From: Boudabousia liubingyangii
GTDB lineage: Bacteria; Actinomycetota; Actinomycetes; Actinomycetales; Actinomycetaceae
Assembly: GCF_001907245.1 (NCBI RefSeq)
Contig: NZ_MQSU01000004.1
Coordinates: 289,828-353,827 of the forward strand
DNA: 64,000 nt
Reading direction: 5' to 3'
Each line of letters opens with the position of its first letter. The first letter of the stretch is position 1. Below are positions 8,971-18,745 of this stretch, in pieces. Made by a program: the position numbers and the translations under genes. Below the pieces are notes generated by a model. That model had not been told where the DNA came from, did no database searches, and saw only the letters and a program-made list of their open reading frames with translations.

Positions 8971-11900
8971 ATGCATCTGAAATCACTGACCCTAAAGGGC
9001 TTTAAATCATTTGCCTCCAGTACCACGCTCAATTTTGAACCTGGTATTACGGCAGTGGTCGGCCCTAATGGGTCAGGAAAATCAAATGTGGTCGATGCAC
9101 TTTCATGGGTAATGGGGGAGCAGGGAGCCAAAAATCTACGCGGCTCTCAGATGGCCGACGTGATCTTTGCCGGTGCTGGAACCCGTCCAGCATTGGGGCG
9201 AGCCCAGGTATCGCTCACTATTGACAATACTGACGGCACCCTACCCATTGACTATTCCGAAGTCACCATCACTCGCACCATGTTTCGCACCGGCGGATCA
9301 GAATACGAAATTAATGGTGCCCCCGCCCGATTACTTGATGTCCAAGAACTACTCTCGGACACGGGCATGGGGAAACAGATGCACGTCATCGTTGGGCAAG
9401 GACAGCTTGACACGATCCTCAACGCCACCCCGGAACAACGTCGAGCCCTTATCGATGAAGCCGCCGGGGTACTCAAACACCGTCGACGTAAAGAACGAGC
9501 CCTAAGCAAACTAGCTTCGCTTGACTCTAAGACTGCCCGTTTACAAGACCTACGAGACGAACTTAAAAGGCAGCTCTCTCCACTAGCTCGACAGGCTCAA
9601 GCCGCTTCCAAAGCGGCCCAAATTAATGCCCAGATTCGTGAACTGAAAGGCCAAATCCTGGGGACTCAGTGGCGCGCAATCAAAACTCAGCTACACGATC
9701 AAAACCGGGCACTAAATCATCGAGAAGAACACCGACTAGACCTAATCCGGCAACGGGATGAACTCAAAGCCCAACTGGAAGCAAAACAAGATGAAGGGGC
9801 CTTCCAAAGCCAGTTCGCAAACTCTGTGGCAGTCTGTGATTCCTACACGGCACTAATCCAACGGGCTTCCACCATGCAGCAGATCGCGGTCGAGCGAGCT
9901 GCCCACCTGCGACCCAAAGCGGCAAGCATGGGTCCTGATCCTCAGAGTCTAAAAAAGCAGGCTGAAGAGATCCGTGGTCAAGCAGAAGAGGTCCAGCAGA
10001 CTGCAGACCAAAAACGAAGTGACCTTAGTGAACTTACTGTTAGTCGCGCCCGACTAGAGGCGGAACAAAGCCAAGCTGCCAATACCCTAACGCAGCAATC
10101 GAACCAACGTTCTAACCAAGTCGCTGAGCTAGCTCGTGTGCAGGGAAGAATCGAATCCGCTAAAGAACAGCTTGCCGCCCTGGCGGAACGAAAGAAAAAT
10201 CTGCAAGCAACCCTCGAAGAAGCAGAGCAACACCATCGCGAAGCCAGCCGCAAACTAGCAGATTTCAAAACGCCCGCCCTCGACTCTCAAGGTGCAGCCT
10301 TAGCTCAGCGCGAGCAAGCAGAAACTGCGGTTCAAAAGTCCCGGCAAGCAGTCGACCAACTGCTACAAGAAGAACGGGAAGTAAGCGGTGAACTAGTCCA
10401 AGCGCGCTCCCGGCTAAGCGCCCTCGAACAAATTTTAGACTCCCACCTAACCCAGGAAACCTTCAACGAAGGCCTATTCACCGAGGACGGCCTAGGGTAT
10501 CTAGTACAAAACCTAGAAGTCCCCGATCTGTGGACCTCCGCCATCAGCTTCCTGCTCGGCACCGAACTTCAGGGGATCGTCTTCGCCAGTGCACAAGACG
10601 CCCATCAAAAACTTACTGAGGTCTATCCAATTGATTCCCTACTATCTGGGGAAACCGACTCCCAAGGGGCTTTTGAAGTCCTCTATCCACCGAATCGAAA
10701 GCAAAAGACCCCCAAGGCCCCAAAGCATACTCAGTGGGCTCATGACCTCATTAAAACTAGTAAGCTGCCCGCAGACCTGGTGGCGAACCTACTTTCGGGA
10801 GTGCTGCTTTACACCGCAGAAGAAAGCCTCAGTCTTACTGAAATCCAAGAAATCTTCGAGGCGGCCCCCTCGGCTAAAAAAATACTCTTCCCCTCTGGAC
10901 TACTGTGTACCCCATATTCAGTATCCCGACCGGGGACCCGCGAAACTAACCTACTTGAGCTTGAATCTGAGCAAAATAAAATTAAAGCGAAGATTGAGGA
11001 ACTTTCACAACTCCACCAGAAAGTACAAGCAGAGCTAAGCCAAGCTAGAACTACCCTAGATAATAACCTCAAGGCTAGTAACCAAGCGTTAAAACTACTC
11101 AGAGAAGCAGACGCAGCTGCCGCCCAGGCCGTGGTAGAACGCTCAACCCTAGAAACCGAGGAGAGAGTCGCCGCAGAAGAAGTTCGGCGAACTCAGGCAC
11201 GCCAAGAACGTATTGAGCAAGAGCGGGCAGAACTAGAAAAGAGCTTTGAACAGGCTCAAAACAGCCTTGATGCGCTACCTACTCCGCTAGGTGTGGAAGA
11301 AGTTGAACGCTGTAAACAACAACTCACCAGCATCACCACCCGGGTTTCAGAAACCCGTGATCAAGAATCGCAACTCTCTGCCCAAATCGCCGATCTAGAG
11401 GCCCAAGTTCGACGTTTACAAACCCAAGCTCAAGCACTAGAAAGTGCCGCCAAACAAGAAACCGACCGACGGCAACGGGCAGCAGAATCAGAAGCACGAC
11501 GAAAGAAAGCTGCCCAACAGGTCGAACTCGTGATTGATATGGCCAATTCTTGTTTGCGCCTAGCCCGCAGAGGCCACCAACTAGCCTCTCAAGCCCGAGC
11601 AGAGATTTCCGCAAAACAGCAGGAAAGCGAAAAAAGCCGGAGCCTGCTAACGAAACAACTTGAACAGGTCCGAAGCGATCTGGAAGCGCTAAATGAAGAT
11701 CGGCAAAACGAACGAGTCCAAATCGCCCAGTTACAGGTTCATCTAGAAAACCTCGAGACCCAAATTGCTCAAGAACTAGGCATGAGCGCTTCAGAGATCC
11801 AAGCACAATATCCAGAGGATCCAGAATTTCAATTGGCTGAAGCTACCGAAGAACTGGCCCTTAACCAACGTCGCTTAGAACGACTAGGGAAAGTTAACCC

Positions 11901-12471
11901 CCTAGCCCTCGAAGAACTAAATGCCGCCCAGTCGCGTTTCGACTACCTGAACTCGCAGTTGTCCGATATCACCGATTCGAGGAAAGACCTACTCTCCCTA
12001 ATCGACGAAGTAGACGAACACGTCCAAAAAGTCTTCGAGTCCGCCTACGAAGATACCGCGAAAGCCTTCTCTGGTGTGTTCTCAACCCTATTCCCTGGTG
12101 GACACGGCGAACTTCGACTCACCGACCCGGAAGACCTCCTAGGCACCGGGGTGGAGATTGCTGCCCGCCCCGCCGGAAAAAAGATCTCCCGCCTATCGCT
12201 ACTCTCCGGCGGCGAAAGGTCCCTAGCAGCAATCGCCCTGCTGGTCTCTATCTTTATCGCGCGCCCCTCACCCTTCTACGTGATGGACGAGGTCGAAGCG
12301 GCCCTTGACGACACAAACCTAACCAGACTGCTACGAATTTTCCGACAGCTAAAAGAAAAATCGCAGCTAATCATCATTACCCATCAAAAACGTACGATGG
12401 AAGTGGCTGATGCCCTATACGGCATCACTATGCGTGAAGGCGTTACAAAAGTTCTTTCCTCAACTTTGTGA
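8971..12471 (+). CDS. smc: Chromosome segregation protein SMC
   Basis: This 1166-residue ATPase of the bacterial condensin compacts and aligns chromosomes. The N-terminal head begins MHLKSLTLKGFKSFASSTTL, with Walker A GPNGSGKS at residues 31-38. Two long coiled coils, very rich in Gln, Ala and Glu, flank a hinge around residues 490-650. The C-terminal head holds the signature LSLLSGGERSLAA near residue 1072 and the Walker B segment YVMDEVEAALDD. The partners scpA and scpB are not in the window. The stop overlaps the region of the ftsY start, and the smc-ftsY-ffh order is common in actinobacteria. The ribosome site of smc itself is weak, so translation may be coupled to the gene before it. 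Confidence 0.97.
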   Translation: MHLKSLTLKGFKSFASSTTLNFEPGITAVVGPNGSGKSNVVDALSWVMGEQGAKNLRGSQMADVIFAGAGTRPALGRAQVSLTIDNTDGTLPIDYSEVTITRTMFRTGGSEYEINGAPARLLDVQELLSDTGMGKQMHVIVGQGQLDTILNATPEQRRALIDEAAGVLKHRRRKERALSKLASLDSKTARLQDLRDELKRQLSPLARQAQAASKAAQINAQIRELKGQILGTQWRAIKTQLHDQNRALNHREEHRLDLIRQRDELKAQLEAKQDEGAFQSQFANSVAVCDSYTALIQRASTMQQIAVERAAHLRPKAASMGPDPQSLKKQAEEIRGQAEEVQQTADQKRSDLSELTVSRARLEAEQSQAANTLTQQSNQRSNQVAELARVQGRIESAKEQLAALAERKKNLQATLEEAEQHHREASRKLADFKTPALDSQGAALAQREQAETAVQKSRQAVDQLLQEEREVSGELVQARSRLSALEQILDSHLTQETFNEGLFTEDGLGYLVQNLEVPDLWTSAISFLLGTELQGIVFASAQDAHQKLTEVYPIDSLLSGETDSQGAFEVLYPPNRKQKTPKAPKHTQWAHDLIKTSKLPADLVANLLSGVLLYTAEESLSLTEIQEIFEAAPSAKKILFPSGLLCTPYSVSRPGTRETNLLELESEQNKIKAKIEELSQLHQKVQAELSQARTTLDNNLKASNQALKLLREADAAAAQAVVERSTLETEERVAAEEVRRTQARQERIEQERAELEKSFEQAQNSLDALPTPLGVEEVERCKQQLTSITTRVSETRDQESQLSAQIADLEAQVRRLQTQAQALESAAKQETDRRQRAAESEARRKKAAQQVELVIDMANSCLRLARRGHQLASQARAEISAKQQESEKSRSLLTKQLEQVRSDLEALNEDRQNERVQIAQLQVHLENLETQIAQELGMSASEIQAQYPEDPEFQLAEATEELALNQRRLERLGKVNPLALEELNAAQSRFDYLNSQLSDITDSRKDLLSLIDEVDEHVQKVFESAYEDTAKAFSGVFSTLFPGGHGELRLTDPEDLLGTGVEIAARPAGKKISRLSLLSGGERSLAAIALLVSIFIARPSPFYVMDEVEAALDDTNLTRLLRIFRQLKEKSQLIIITHQKRTMEVADALYGITMREGVTKVLSSTL

Positions 12472-12485
12472 TTAGAATAGGGCTC

Positions 12486-13649
12486 ATGCAAAGTTTCTAC
12501 GATTTTCTTTCACAGCCTGAAGCCTACGGTACGATCGGTGCGCTACTAGCAGCCGTTTTGGCCTATTTTGGATGGGACCACTTCTCCAAAAAAGACCAAA
12601 CCGAAACCGACGAAACCACGATCGCACCCGCAGAACTTGAAACAGACCAAGAACGCGATCTAGAAGCCGGCGAAGAAGCAGCCGAAGCCGAAGGACCAAG
12701 GTTCGAAACCCCCGAATCCCTGCCCTCCCGGATGACCCGCTTGCGTGCCCGCCTAGCCAAATCGGGCGTCCTCGGGAAAGCACTGCTATCCGTTCTATCT
12801 CGCGGTGACCTCTCCGAATCCGACTGGGAAGAGCTCGAAGAAACTCTACTGGCAGCAGACCTCGGCCTAGAAGCCACCGACCAAATCATGGAAAAGCTGC
12901 GCACCGAAGTCAAAGTACGTTCCCTAGACGACGCAGACCAGATCAAGGCACTGCTCAGAGAACTGCTGCTAGAACAAGTCAACCCGCAATGGGACCGACA
13001 GCTGAACCTCAGCCCGCAAACCGGACCCGACGGACAAACCGCCCCCGCTGCCGTCCTCGTCGTAGGGGTAAACGGTGTCGGTAAGACCACCACAGTCGGA
13101 AAGCTAGCGCGTATCCTCGTCGCAGAAGGCAAAAATGTCGTCCTAGGCGCGGCCGATACCTTCCGTGCAGCCGCAGCCGACCAGCTACAAACCTGGGGCG
13201 AACGCGTTGGGGTAGAAGTAGTGCGTTCTGACCGAGAAGGCGCTGACCCTGCCTCCGTGGCTTTCGAAGCCGTACAACACGCCACCAACGCCACTGCCGA
13301 TGTGGTCATGATTGACACCGCCGGACGCCTACACAACAAGTCTTCACTGATGGACCAACTAGGCAAGATCCGTCGCGTTATCGAAAAGGGCACCCAAGTA
13401 ACCGAAACCCTGCTAGTCCTAGACGCCACCACCGGTCAAAATGGTCTCATTCAGGCCCGCGTATTCGCCGAGGTCGCAAAGGTTACCGGTATCGTCCTTA
13501 CCAAACTAGACGGTAGCGCTAAGGGTGGCATCGTCGTTTCGGTACAGAAAGAACTAGGTGTCCCCGTCAAACTTGTCGGTCTGGGAGAAGGCGCAGACGA
13601 CATGGCTCCCTTCGATGCGGAAGCTTTTGTGGACTCTATCCTCGGCTAA
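12486..13649 (+). CDS. ftsY: Signal recognition particle receptor FtsY
   Basis: This 387-residue GTPase docks the SRP-ribosome complex at the membrane. I chose ATG 12486, with AGGG just upstream; GTG 12468, overlapping the smc stop, is an alternative adding six residues. Residues 13-25 form a hydrophobic N-terminal anchor, followed by a Glu-rich linker as in other actinobacterial FtsY proteins. The NG domain shows GVNGVGKTTTVGKLARIL, ADTFRAAAADQL, DTAGRLHNKSSLMDQL and TKLDGSAKGG. ffh follows 63 bases downstream, so receptor and particle protein are neighbours. Confidence 0.96.
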   Translation: MQSFYDFLSQPEAYGTIGALLAAVLAYFGWDHFSKKDQTETDETTIAPAELETDQERDLEAGEEAAEAEGPRFETPESLPSRMTRLRARLAKSGVLGKALLSVLSRGDLSESDWEELEETLLAADLGLEATDQIMEKLRTEVKVRSLDDADQIKALLRELLLEQVNPQWDRQLNLSPQTGPDGQTAPAAVLVVGVNGVGKTTTVGKLARILVAEGKNVVLGAADTFRAAAADQLQTWGERVGVEVVRSDREGADPASVAFEAVQHATNATADVVMIDTAGRLHNKSSLMDQLGKIRRVIEKGTQVTETLLVLDATTGQNGLIQARVFAEVAKVTGIVLTKLDGSAKGGIVVSVQKELGVPVKLVGLGEGADDMAPFDAEAFVDSILG

Positions 13650-13712
13650 CCGAGTAAACCAACAGCAGTGTTATGCTAGTTCCCTGAAGAACAACGCGAA
13701 GGAAAGCTAAAC

Positions 13713-15320
<1,608 letters not shown>

Positions 15321-15368
15321 GCCCTAAGTGAGGAACTACACGTCATCAAGTCAAGCCAAAGTTCGTGT

Positions 15369-15396
15369 TTGACGGCTTTGTCTGGCACAATAAATG
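15369..15396 (+). promoter_or_regulatory. Candidate rpsP promoter
   Basis: TTGACG (15369-15374) and TAAATG (15391-15396) are separated by 16 bases. The block GGCACAATA inside it recurs before rplS at 18159-18167, suggesting shared regulation of the two ribosomal-protein genes. Confidence 0.5.
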
Positions 15397-15404
15397 TTTG
15401 TACT

Positions 15405-15510
15405 CGTTTTTTGCGACCCCTCTCAGAGCGAAAAACGCATTACAGGGCCCAGATTGGGACCGAATCCCACCGGTACTAACGGGTGGCCCAAACCGAGATA
15501 AGTATAGGAG
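15405..15510 (+). promoter_or_regulatory. Structured 5' leader of rpsP
   Basis: About 120 bases separate the promoter from the start codon and contain nested inverted repeats: CGTTTTT/AAAAACG (15405-15411 with 15431-15437), GGGCC/GGCCC (15445-15449 with 15485-15489), and inner CCACC/GGTGG (15467-15471 with 15482-15486). It may be an autoregulatory leader; no known family was recognised. Confidence 0.4.
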
Positions 15511-15521
15511 TGACCACTAAA

Positions 15522-16022
15522 GTGGCAGTTCGCATTCGTTTAAAGCGCATGGGTAAGATCCGTGCACCGTTCTATCGTGTCGTTGTCGTTGACTCTCGCA
15601 AGAAGCGTGATGGTCGCGTCATTGAAGAGGTTGGCAAGTACAACCCGATGGAAACCCCCTCACTCATTCAGATCGAATCTGAGCGAGTACAGTACTGGCT
15701 AGGCGTGGGCGCACAGCCCTCCGACCAGGTAAAGCACCTGCTCGACCTAACCGGTGACTGGGCCAAGTTCAAGGGCGCCAAGAACACTGAATCCCGTGTT
15801 CAGTACAAGGACGCCGACGCTGCTGAAAAGGCCGCCCAGAAGGCTATGGAAGAAGCCGCTAAGGCTGCTGAAAAGCTAAAGGCCGCTGCTGCTGAAGCCG
15901 CTGCTAAGGAAGCCGCCGAAAAGGCTGCTGCCGAGGCTGCTGAAAAGGAAGCTGCTGAAGCTGAAGAAGCACCCGCCGAAGAAGCTCCGGCTGCTGAAGA
16001 AGCACCCGCCGAGGAGGCCTGA
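15522..16022 (+). CDS. rpsP: 30S ribosomal protein S16 with acidic Ala-Glu tail
   Basis: This small-subunit protein is needed for 30S assembly. I chose GTG 15522, preceded by AGGAG at 15506-15510, because the protein then begins [20 protein letters not shown] as in all S16 homologues; the frame upstream carries no family sequence. The core domain covers about residues 1-85, including [19 protein letters not shown]. Residues from about 100 to 166 are a low-complexity tail of Ala, Glu and Lys, ending in repeated APAEEA units. Such tails occur in actinobacterial S16 and are probably disordered or helical. khpA follows two bases after the stop, and its ribosome site lies inside the tail codons. 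Confidence 0.96.
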   Translation: MAVRIRLKRMGKIRAPFYRVVVVDSRKKRDGRVIEEVGKYNPMETPSLIQIESERVQYWLGVGAQPSDQVKHLLDLTGDWAKFKGAKNTESRVQYKDADAAEKAAQKAMEEAAKAAEKLKAAAAEAAAKEAAEKAAAEAAEKEAAEAEEAPAEEAPAAEEAPAEEA

Positions 16023-16024
16023 GC

Positions 16025-16261
16025 ATGCTCGCAGATGCACTTGAGCACCTAGTCCGGGGCATCGTTGATGACCCTGATGCGGTGGAAGTGACCCGCAAGA
16101 ATACTCGTCGTGGACCGCTACTAGAAGTTCGAGTAGCACCAGATGACTTGGGTCGCGTCATCGGTCGTGGCGGACGTGTTGCTAAAGCACTACGCACGGT
16201 CATCAATGGCATCTCGACACGCGGTTCGGTTCGTGTCGATGTAATCGATACGGACCTCTAA
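16025..16261 (+). CDS. khpA: KH-domain RNA-binding protein KhpA
   Basis: This is a 78-residue single KH-domain protein. The RNA-binding GxxG loop is GRVIGRGGRVAKALRTVI near residues 44-61. KhpA partners with KhpB/EloR in other Gram-positives and binds many RNAs, affecting cell division and ribosome maturation. GAGGAGG at 16011-16017, inside the end of rpsP, gives a strong ribosome site seven bases before the ATG, and the two genes are almost fused. The position between rpsP and rimM is conserved across Gram-positives. A hairpin follows. Confidence 0.93.
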   Translation: MLADALEHLVRGIVDDPDAVEVTRKNTRRGPLLEVRVAPDDLGRVIGRGGRVAKALRTVINGISTRGSVRVDVIDTDL

Positions 16262-16272
16262 TCTAAGTGTTT

Positions 16273-16316
16273 AGCCGGCTGGTTCTTAATAATCCAAGAG
16301 CCAGCCGGCTTTCCAT
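16273..16316 (+). terminator. Hairpin after khpA, before rimM
   Basis: A 15-bp stem (arms 16273-16287 and 16296-16310, one T-G pair) has an 8-nt loop. The tail TTCCAT is not T-rich, so it may be leaky and allow some rimM readthrough. Confidence 0.6.
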
Positions 16317-16331
16317 ATCTAGCAGGGAAAT

Positions 16332-16847
16332 ATGGACGTAATTGTCGCAAAAGTAGGCGCCCCAGTAGGTCTCAAGGGATATGTGCGCTTAGAAATTCGC
16401 ACCGATAATATTCGGGAGCGATTCGCCAAAGGTAATATTCTTCGCCCCAGCAACCCAAAACTGGCACCACTAACCGTTAAGGGTCTTAGAAAACAGGGCG
16501 CCAAGATTGTTGCCGCCTTTGAAGAACTCGAGAATCCGGAAACAGCCGCCAACTACCGTGGCTGCGAATTATTAGTAGACAGTGACGAAACTGCTGAACC
16601 CGATGCCTACTATCCACACCAGCTAAGAGGGCTAAAGGTTCTTGACCTAGACGGACAAGAAATTGGTACTGTCACCGAACTCATTTTCTCCGTTGGGCAA
16701 GAGATTCTGGAAATTAAGCTACACAGTGGGAAGGTAGTTTTACTACCTTTTGTTTTAGAATTAGTCCCAGAGGTAGATCTTGACGCCCAGAGCGTCACGG
16801 TCGACCCACCAGCAGGGCTATTCGAACTCGAAGCCGGTGAGGAATAA
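16332..16847 (+). CDS. rimM: 16S rRNA processing protein RimM
   Basis: This 171-residue ribosome maturation factor binds S19 and helps form the 30S head. The N-terminal domain begins DVIVAKVGAPVGLKGYVRLE, the usual family opening. The C-terminal PRC-barrel region contains DAYYPHQLRGLKVLDLDGQE near residues 90-110 and ILEIKLHSGKVVLLPFVLEL near 129-148. A weak AGGGA site precedes the ATG. trmD starts 13 bases after the stop with its own AAAGGAG, giving the conserved rimM-trmD pair. Confidence 0.95.
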   Translation: MDVIVAKVGAPVGLKGYVRLEIRTDNIRERFAKGNILRPSNPKLAPLTVKGLRKQGAKIVAAFEELENPETAANYRGCELLVDSDETAEPDAYYPHQLRGLKVLDLDGQEIGTVTELIFSVGQEILEIKLHSGKVVLLPFVLELVPEVDLDAQSVTVDPPAGLFELEAGEE

Positions 16848-16859
16848 AGGAGTCAGAAC

Positions 16860-18116
16860 ATGCGGATCGATATCTTCACGATTTTCCCTGACTTCTTCAA
16901 AGTTCTAGATGTCTCACTACTGGGCAAAGCTCAGACCTCTGGAACACTCGAGATTCAAACCCATAATCTCCGTGACTGGGCAGAAGGCCCACATAGATCA
17001 GTCGACGATACCCCCTACGGTGGTGGCGCCGGGATGGTCATGCGCGCTGATATCTGGCTTAATGCCCTAGAGTCCGTGCTCTCTTCGCTGCCGGAAAACT
17101 CATCGGAAGAACACGCCTCCGGCTCCCAACAGGCTATTTTGGTGCCGTCTCCTTCTGGAGTTAGACTAACTCAGGAACTTGCCCAACGGCTTTCCACATA
17201 CCAACAGTTGACTTTCTGCTGCGGTCGCTACGAAGGCATTGACGCGCGTTTTGTTGAAGCACTAAAAGATCAAGAGGGCCCCGAAGTAATTGAATTTTCC
17301 CTCGGTGACTATGTCCTCAATGGGGGAGAGTCCGCTACTGTGGTCGCCATTGAGGCTATCGCTCGTTTGGTCCCGGAGGTAATTGGGAACCAAGAGTCAC
17401 TTACGGAAGAATCACACGGGGAATCGGGTCTGCTTGAGTACCCGATTTATACTCGCCCGGCGGAAGTCGCTGGCTTGGGAATTCCCGAGGTACTTAAGTC
17501 CGGAAATCACGCTGATATAAACGCCTGGCGCCATGATCGTGCGCTGGAAAAAACTGCCGAAGTTCGTCCTGATCTGCTTCAAATCGGTGGTAAGGCCCGC
17601 GCTAACCTAAGCACCTATGACCGACTTTTCCTAGCGCTACGCGGCTATGCTTTTGCTATTGAGTCTGCTAACCAAGCTCATTCGGAGCGACTCTCAAATG
17701 TTACTGAGGCGGCGCTTAAACAAACCGGTGGATTCAAGACTACTCATTCCCCAGTGATTACCAAGTTGATTCACAAGAAGAAAAACTATGTTTTGCTTCT
17801 CGATCATCCCTGTGGTGACTTGATCTCAGCCTTCGAAGTTCTTGAAGCTGCTGCAGATATCCGGCACACGCTATTCGGCGAAGGACAGGTTTTCGTAGCT
17901 GCGCCCCAAGCTGAAACAGGTGCCACCCCGGCTTTAAATGCGCTCTTGGATGCCGGGTTCAAGCGGGCCTCAAACAGCCAGCGTCGTAATCTTCGTAGTT
18001 TGCTTAGCTCTGAGATTCCAGGAGAAGACCTGCAAGTCCTTGAATTAGATGCAGCATTAATGGCACGTCTAACGCCTCCGAGGGCAGCGGCAAGTAAAGA
18101 TCTCTTGGAAAAGTAA
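16860..18116 (+). CDS. trmD: tRNA (guanine-N1)-methyltransferase TrmD with C-terminal extension
   Basis: This 418-residue enzyme makes m1G37 in tRNAs, preventing frameshifts. The SPOUT knot domain is complete: MRIDIFTIFPDFF, VDDTPYGGGAGMVMRADIW, CCGRYEGIDARF, FSLGDYVLNGGE near residues 145-156, and EYPIYTRPAEVAG. The core family ends near residue 260 with NAWRHDRALEKTAEVRPDLL. Bacterial TrmD proteins are usually about 240-270 residues long. The remaining roughly 160 residues are a separate mixed alpha/beta-looking domain that I cannot assign; FEVLEAAADIRHTLFG and ALNALLDAGFKRA hint at an acetyltransferase-like fold, but this is weak. The reading frame and codon use continue smoothly, so I see no sign of a joined pseudogene. 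Confidence 0.93.
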   Translation: MRIDIFTIFPDFFKVLDVSLLGKAQTSGTLEIQTHNLRDWAEGPHRSVDDTPYGGGAGMVMRADIWLNALESVLSSLPENSSEEHASGSQQAILVPSPSGVRLTQELAQRLSTYQQLTFCCGRYEGIDARFVEALKDQEGPEVIEFSLGDYVLNGGESATVVAIEAIARLVPEVIGNQESLTEESHGESGLLEYPIYTRPAEVAGLGIPEVLKSGNHADINAWRHDRALEKTAEVRPDLLQIGGKARANLSTYDRLFLALRGYAFAIESANQAHSERLSNVTEAALKQTGGFKTTHSPVITKLIHKKKNYVLLLDHPCGDLISAFEVLEAAADIRHTLFGEGQVFVAAPQAETGATPALNALLDAGFKRASNSQRRNLRSLLSSEIPGEDLQVLELDAALMARLTPPRAAASKDLLEK

Positions 18117-18158
18117 CCATTCCCACCGGGATTTAGCTAGCTAACTATTGGGTTTTTT

Positions 18159-18171
18159 GGCACAATAGTCT
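18159..18171 (+). promoter_or_regulatory. Candidate rplS promoter region
   Basis: GGCACAATAGTCT includes a TAnnnT form (TAGTCT, 18166-18171) and repeats the nine-base GGCACAATA block of the rpsP promoter. No clear -35 is visible. Confidence 0.35.
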
Positions 18172-18194
18172 CTTGTGGAAGTGTGCGGATGCCT

Positions 18195-18290
18195 GCCGTA
18201 GGGGGACCGCAAAGCACTACCACAAAAATGAAGTCGCGCATTAAGCGCTGAGACACGTTCGAAGACCTACGGCTAGAGCGTGAAGGAAAA
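18195..18290 (+). promoter_or_regulatory. Structured leader of rplS
   Basis: GCCGTAGG at 18195-18202 is perfectly complementary to CCTACGGC at 18266-18273. It closes a 63-nt loop and ends just before the GAAGG ribosome site near 18282. The leader is about 110 nt long. This arrangement fits an autoregulatory ribosomal-protein leader, by inference. Confidence 0.5.
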
Positions 18291-18293
18291 ATA

Positions 18294-18650
18294 ATGAGGA
18301 AATTTGACGAGCTCGAAGCAGCTCAGATTCGTTCTGATATTCCCCCCTTCCGTCCCGGGGATACCCTAAAGGTCAACGTCCGCGTTGTTGAAGGTAACCG
18401 TTCTCGTATCCAGGTTTTCCAGGGTGTAGTAATTGCACGCCGTGGTGCTGGTATCGGTGAAACCTTCACCATCCGTAAGGTCTCCTTCGGTTGTGGTGTT
18501 GAGCGTACCTTCCCGGTTAACGCTCCGACCATCGATTCCATCGAGGTCGTTTCCCGCGGTGACGTTCGTCGTGCCAAGCTTTACTACCTACGTAAGCGTC
18601 ACGGCAAGGCAGCCAAGGTTAAGGAGCGCCGCGAGCGCACTGCTAAGTAA
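18294..18650 (+). CDS. rplS: 50S ribosomal protein L19
   Basis: This 118-residue large-subunit protein lies at the interface with the 30S subunit. Family motifs are [20 protein letters not shown] near residues 19-38, [20 protein letters not shown] near 42-61, and the C-terminal [20 protein letters not shown]. The ATG follows GAAGGAAAAATA. The gene has its own promoter region and structured leader and is closed by a 16-bp hairpin, so it can be controlled apart from rimM-trmD, although those genes lie in the same direction upstream. Confidence 0.97.
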   Translation: MRKFDELEAAQIRSDIPPFRPGDTLKVNVRVVEGNRSRIQVFQGVVIARRGAGIGETFTIRKVSFGCGVERTFPVNAPTIDSIEVVSRGDVRRAKLYYLRKRHGKAAKVKERRERTAK

Positions 18651-18669
18651 TCTTGCATTTAAAGCCGAT

Positions 18670-18706
18670 AGAGGAGGTGTGCCCCGTGTTGGGGCACACC
18701 TCCTCT
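18670..18706 (+). terminator. Perfect 16-bp hairpin after rplS
   Basis: Arms 18670-18685 and 18691-18706 flank a GTGTT loop. The stem is very stable but is followed by AATTAG instead of a T-run, so it may be an RNA-stabilising end or a weak terminator. Confidence 0.65.
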
Positions 18707-18715
18707 AATTAGCGG

Positions 18716-18721
18716 TAGAAT
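18716..18721 (+). promoter_or_regulatory. Candidate -10 of lepB
   Basis: TAGAAT lies 25 bases before the lepB start codon. The same hexamer precedes aspA (40315) and pheS (50394). Confidence 0.35.
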
Positions 18722-18745
18722 GCTTATTGGTTAATAGGAGGTAGC

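Noticed and set aside
12468..12485. GTG start of ftsY overlapping the smc stop
   Set aside because: No ribosome site upstream; ATG 12486 has AGGG nearby. It remains possible by coupling, so it is only disfavoured.
12563..13432. Long minus-strand open frame of 289 codons opposite ftsY
   Set aside because: It is rich in Ser, Arg and Ala and is the antisense shadow of a clear ftsY frame, with no ribosome site or family motif.
18686..18712. Eight-codon open frame starting GTG after GAGGAGG
   Set aside because: It lies wholly inside the perfect rplS hairpin, so the apparent ribosome site is a by-product of the palindrome.
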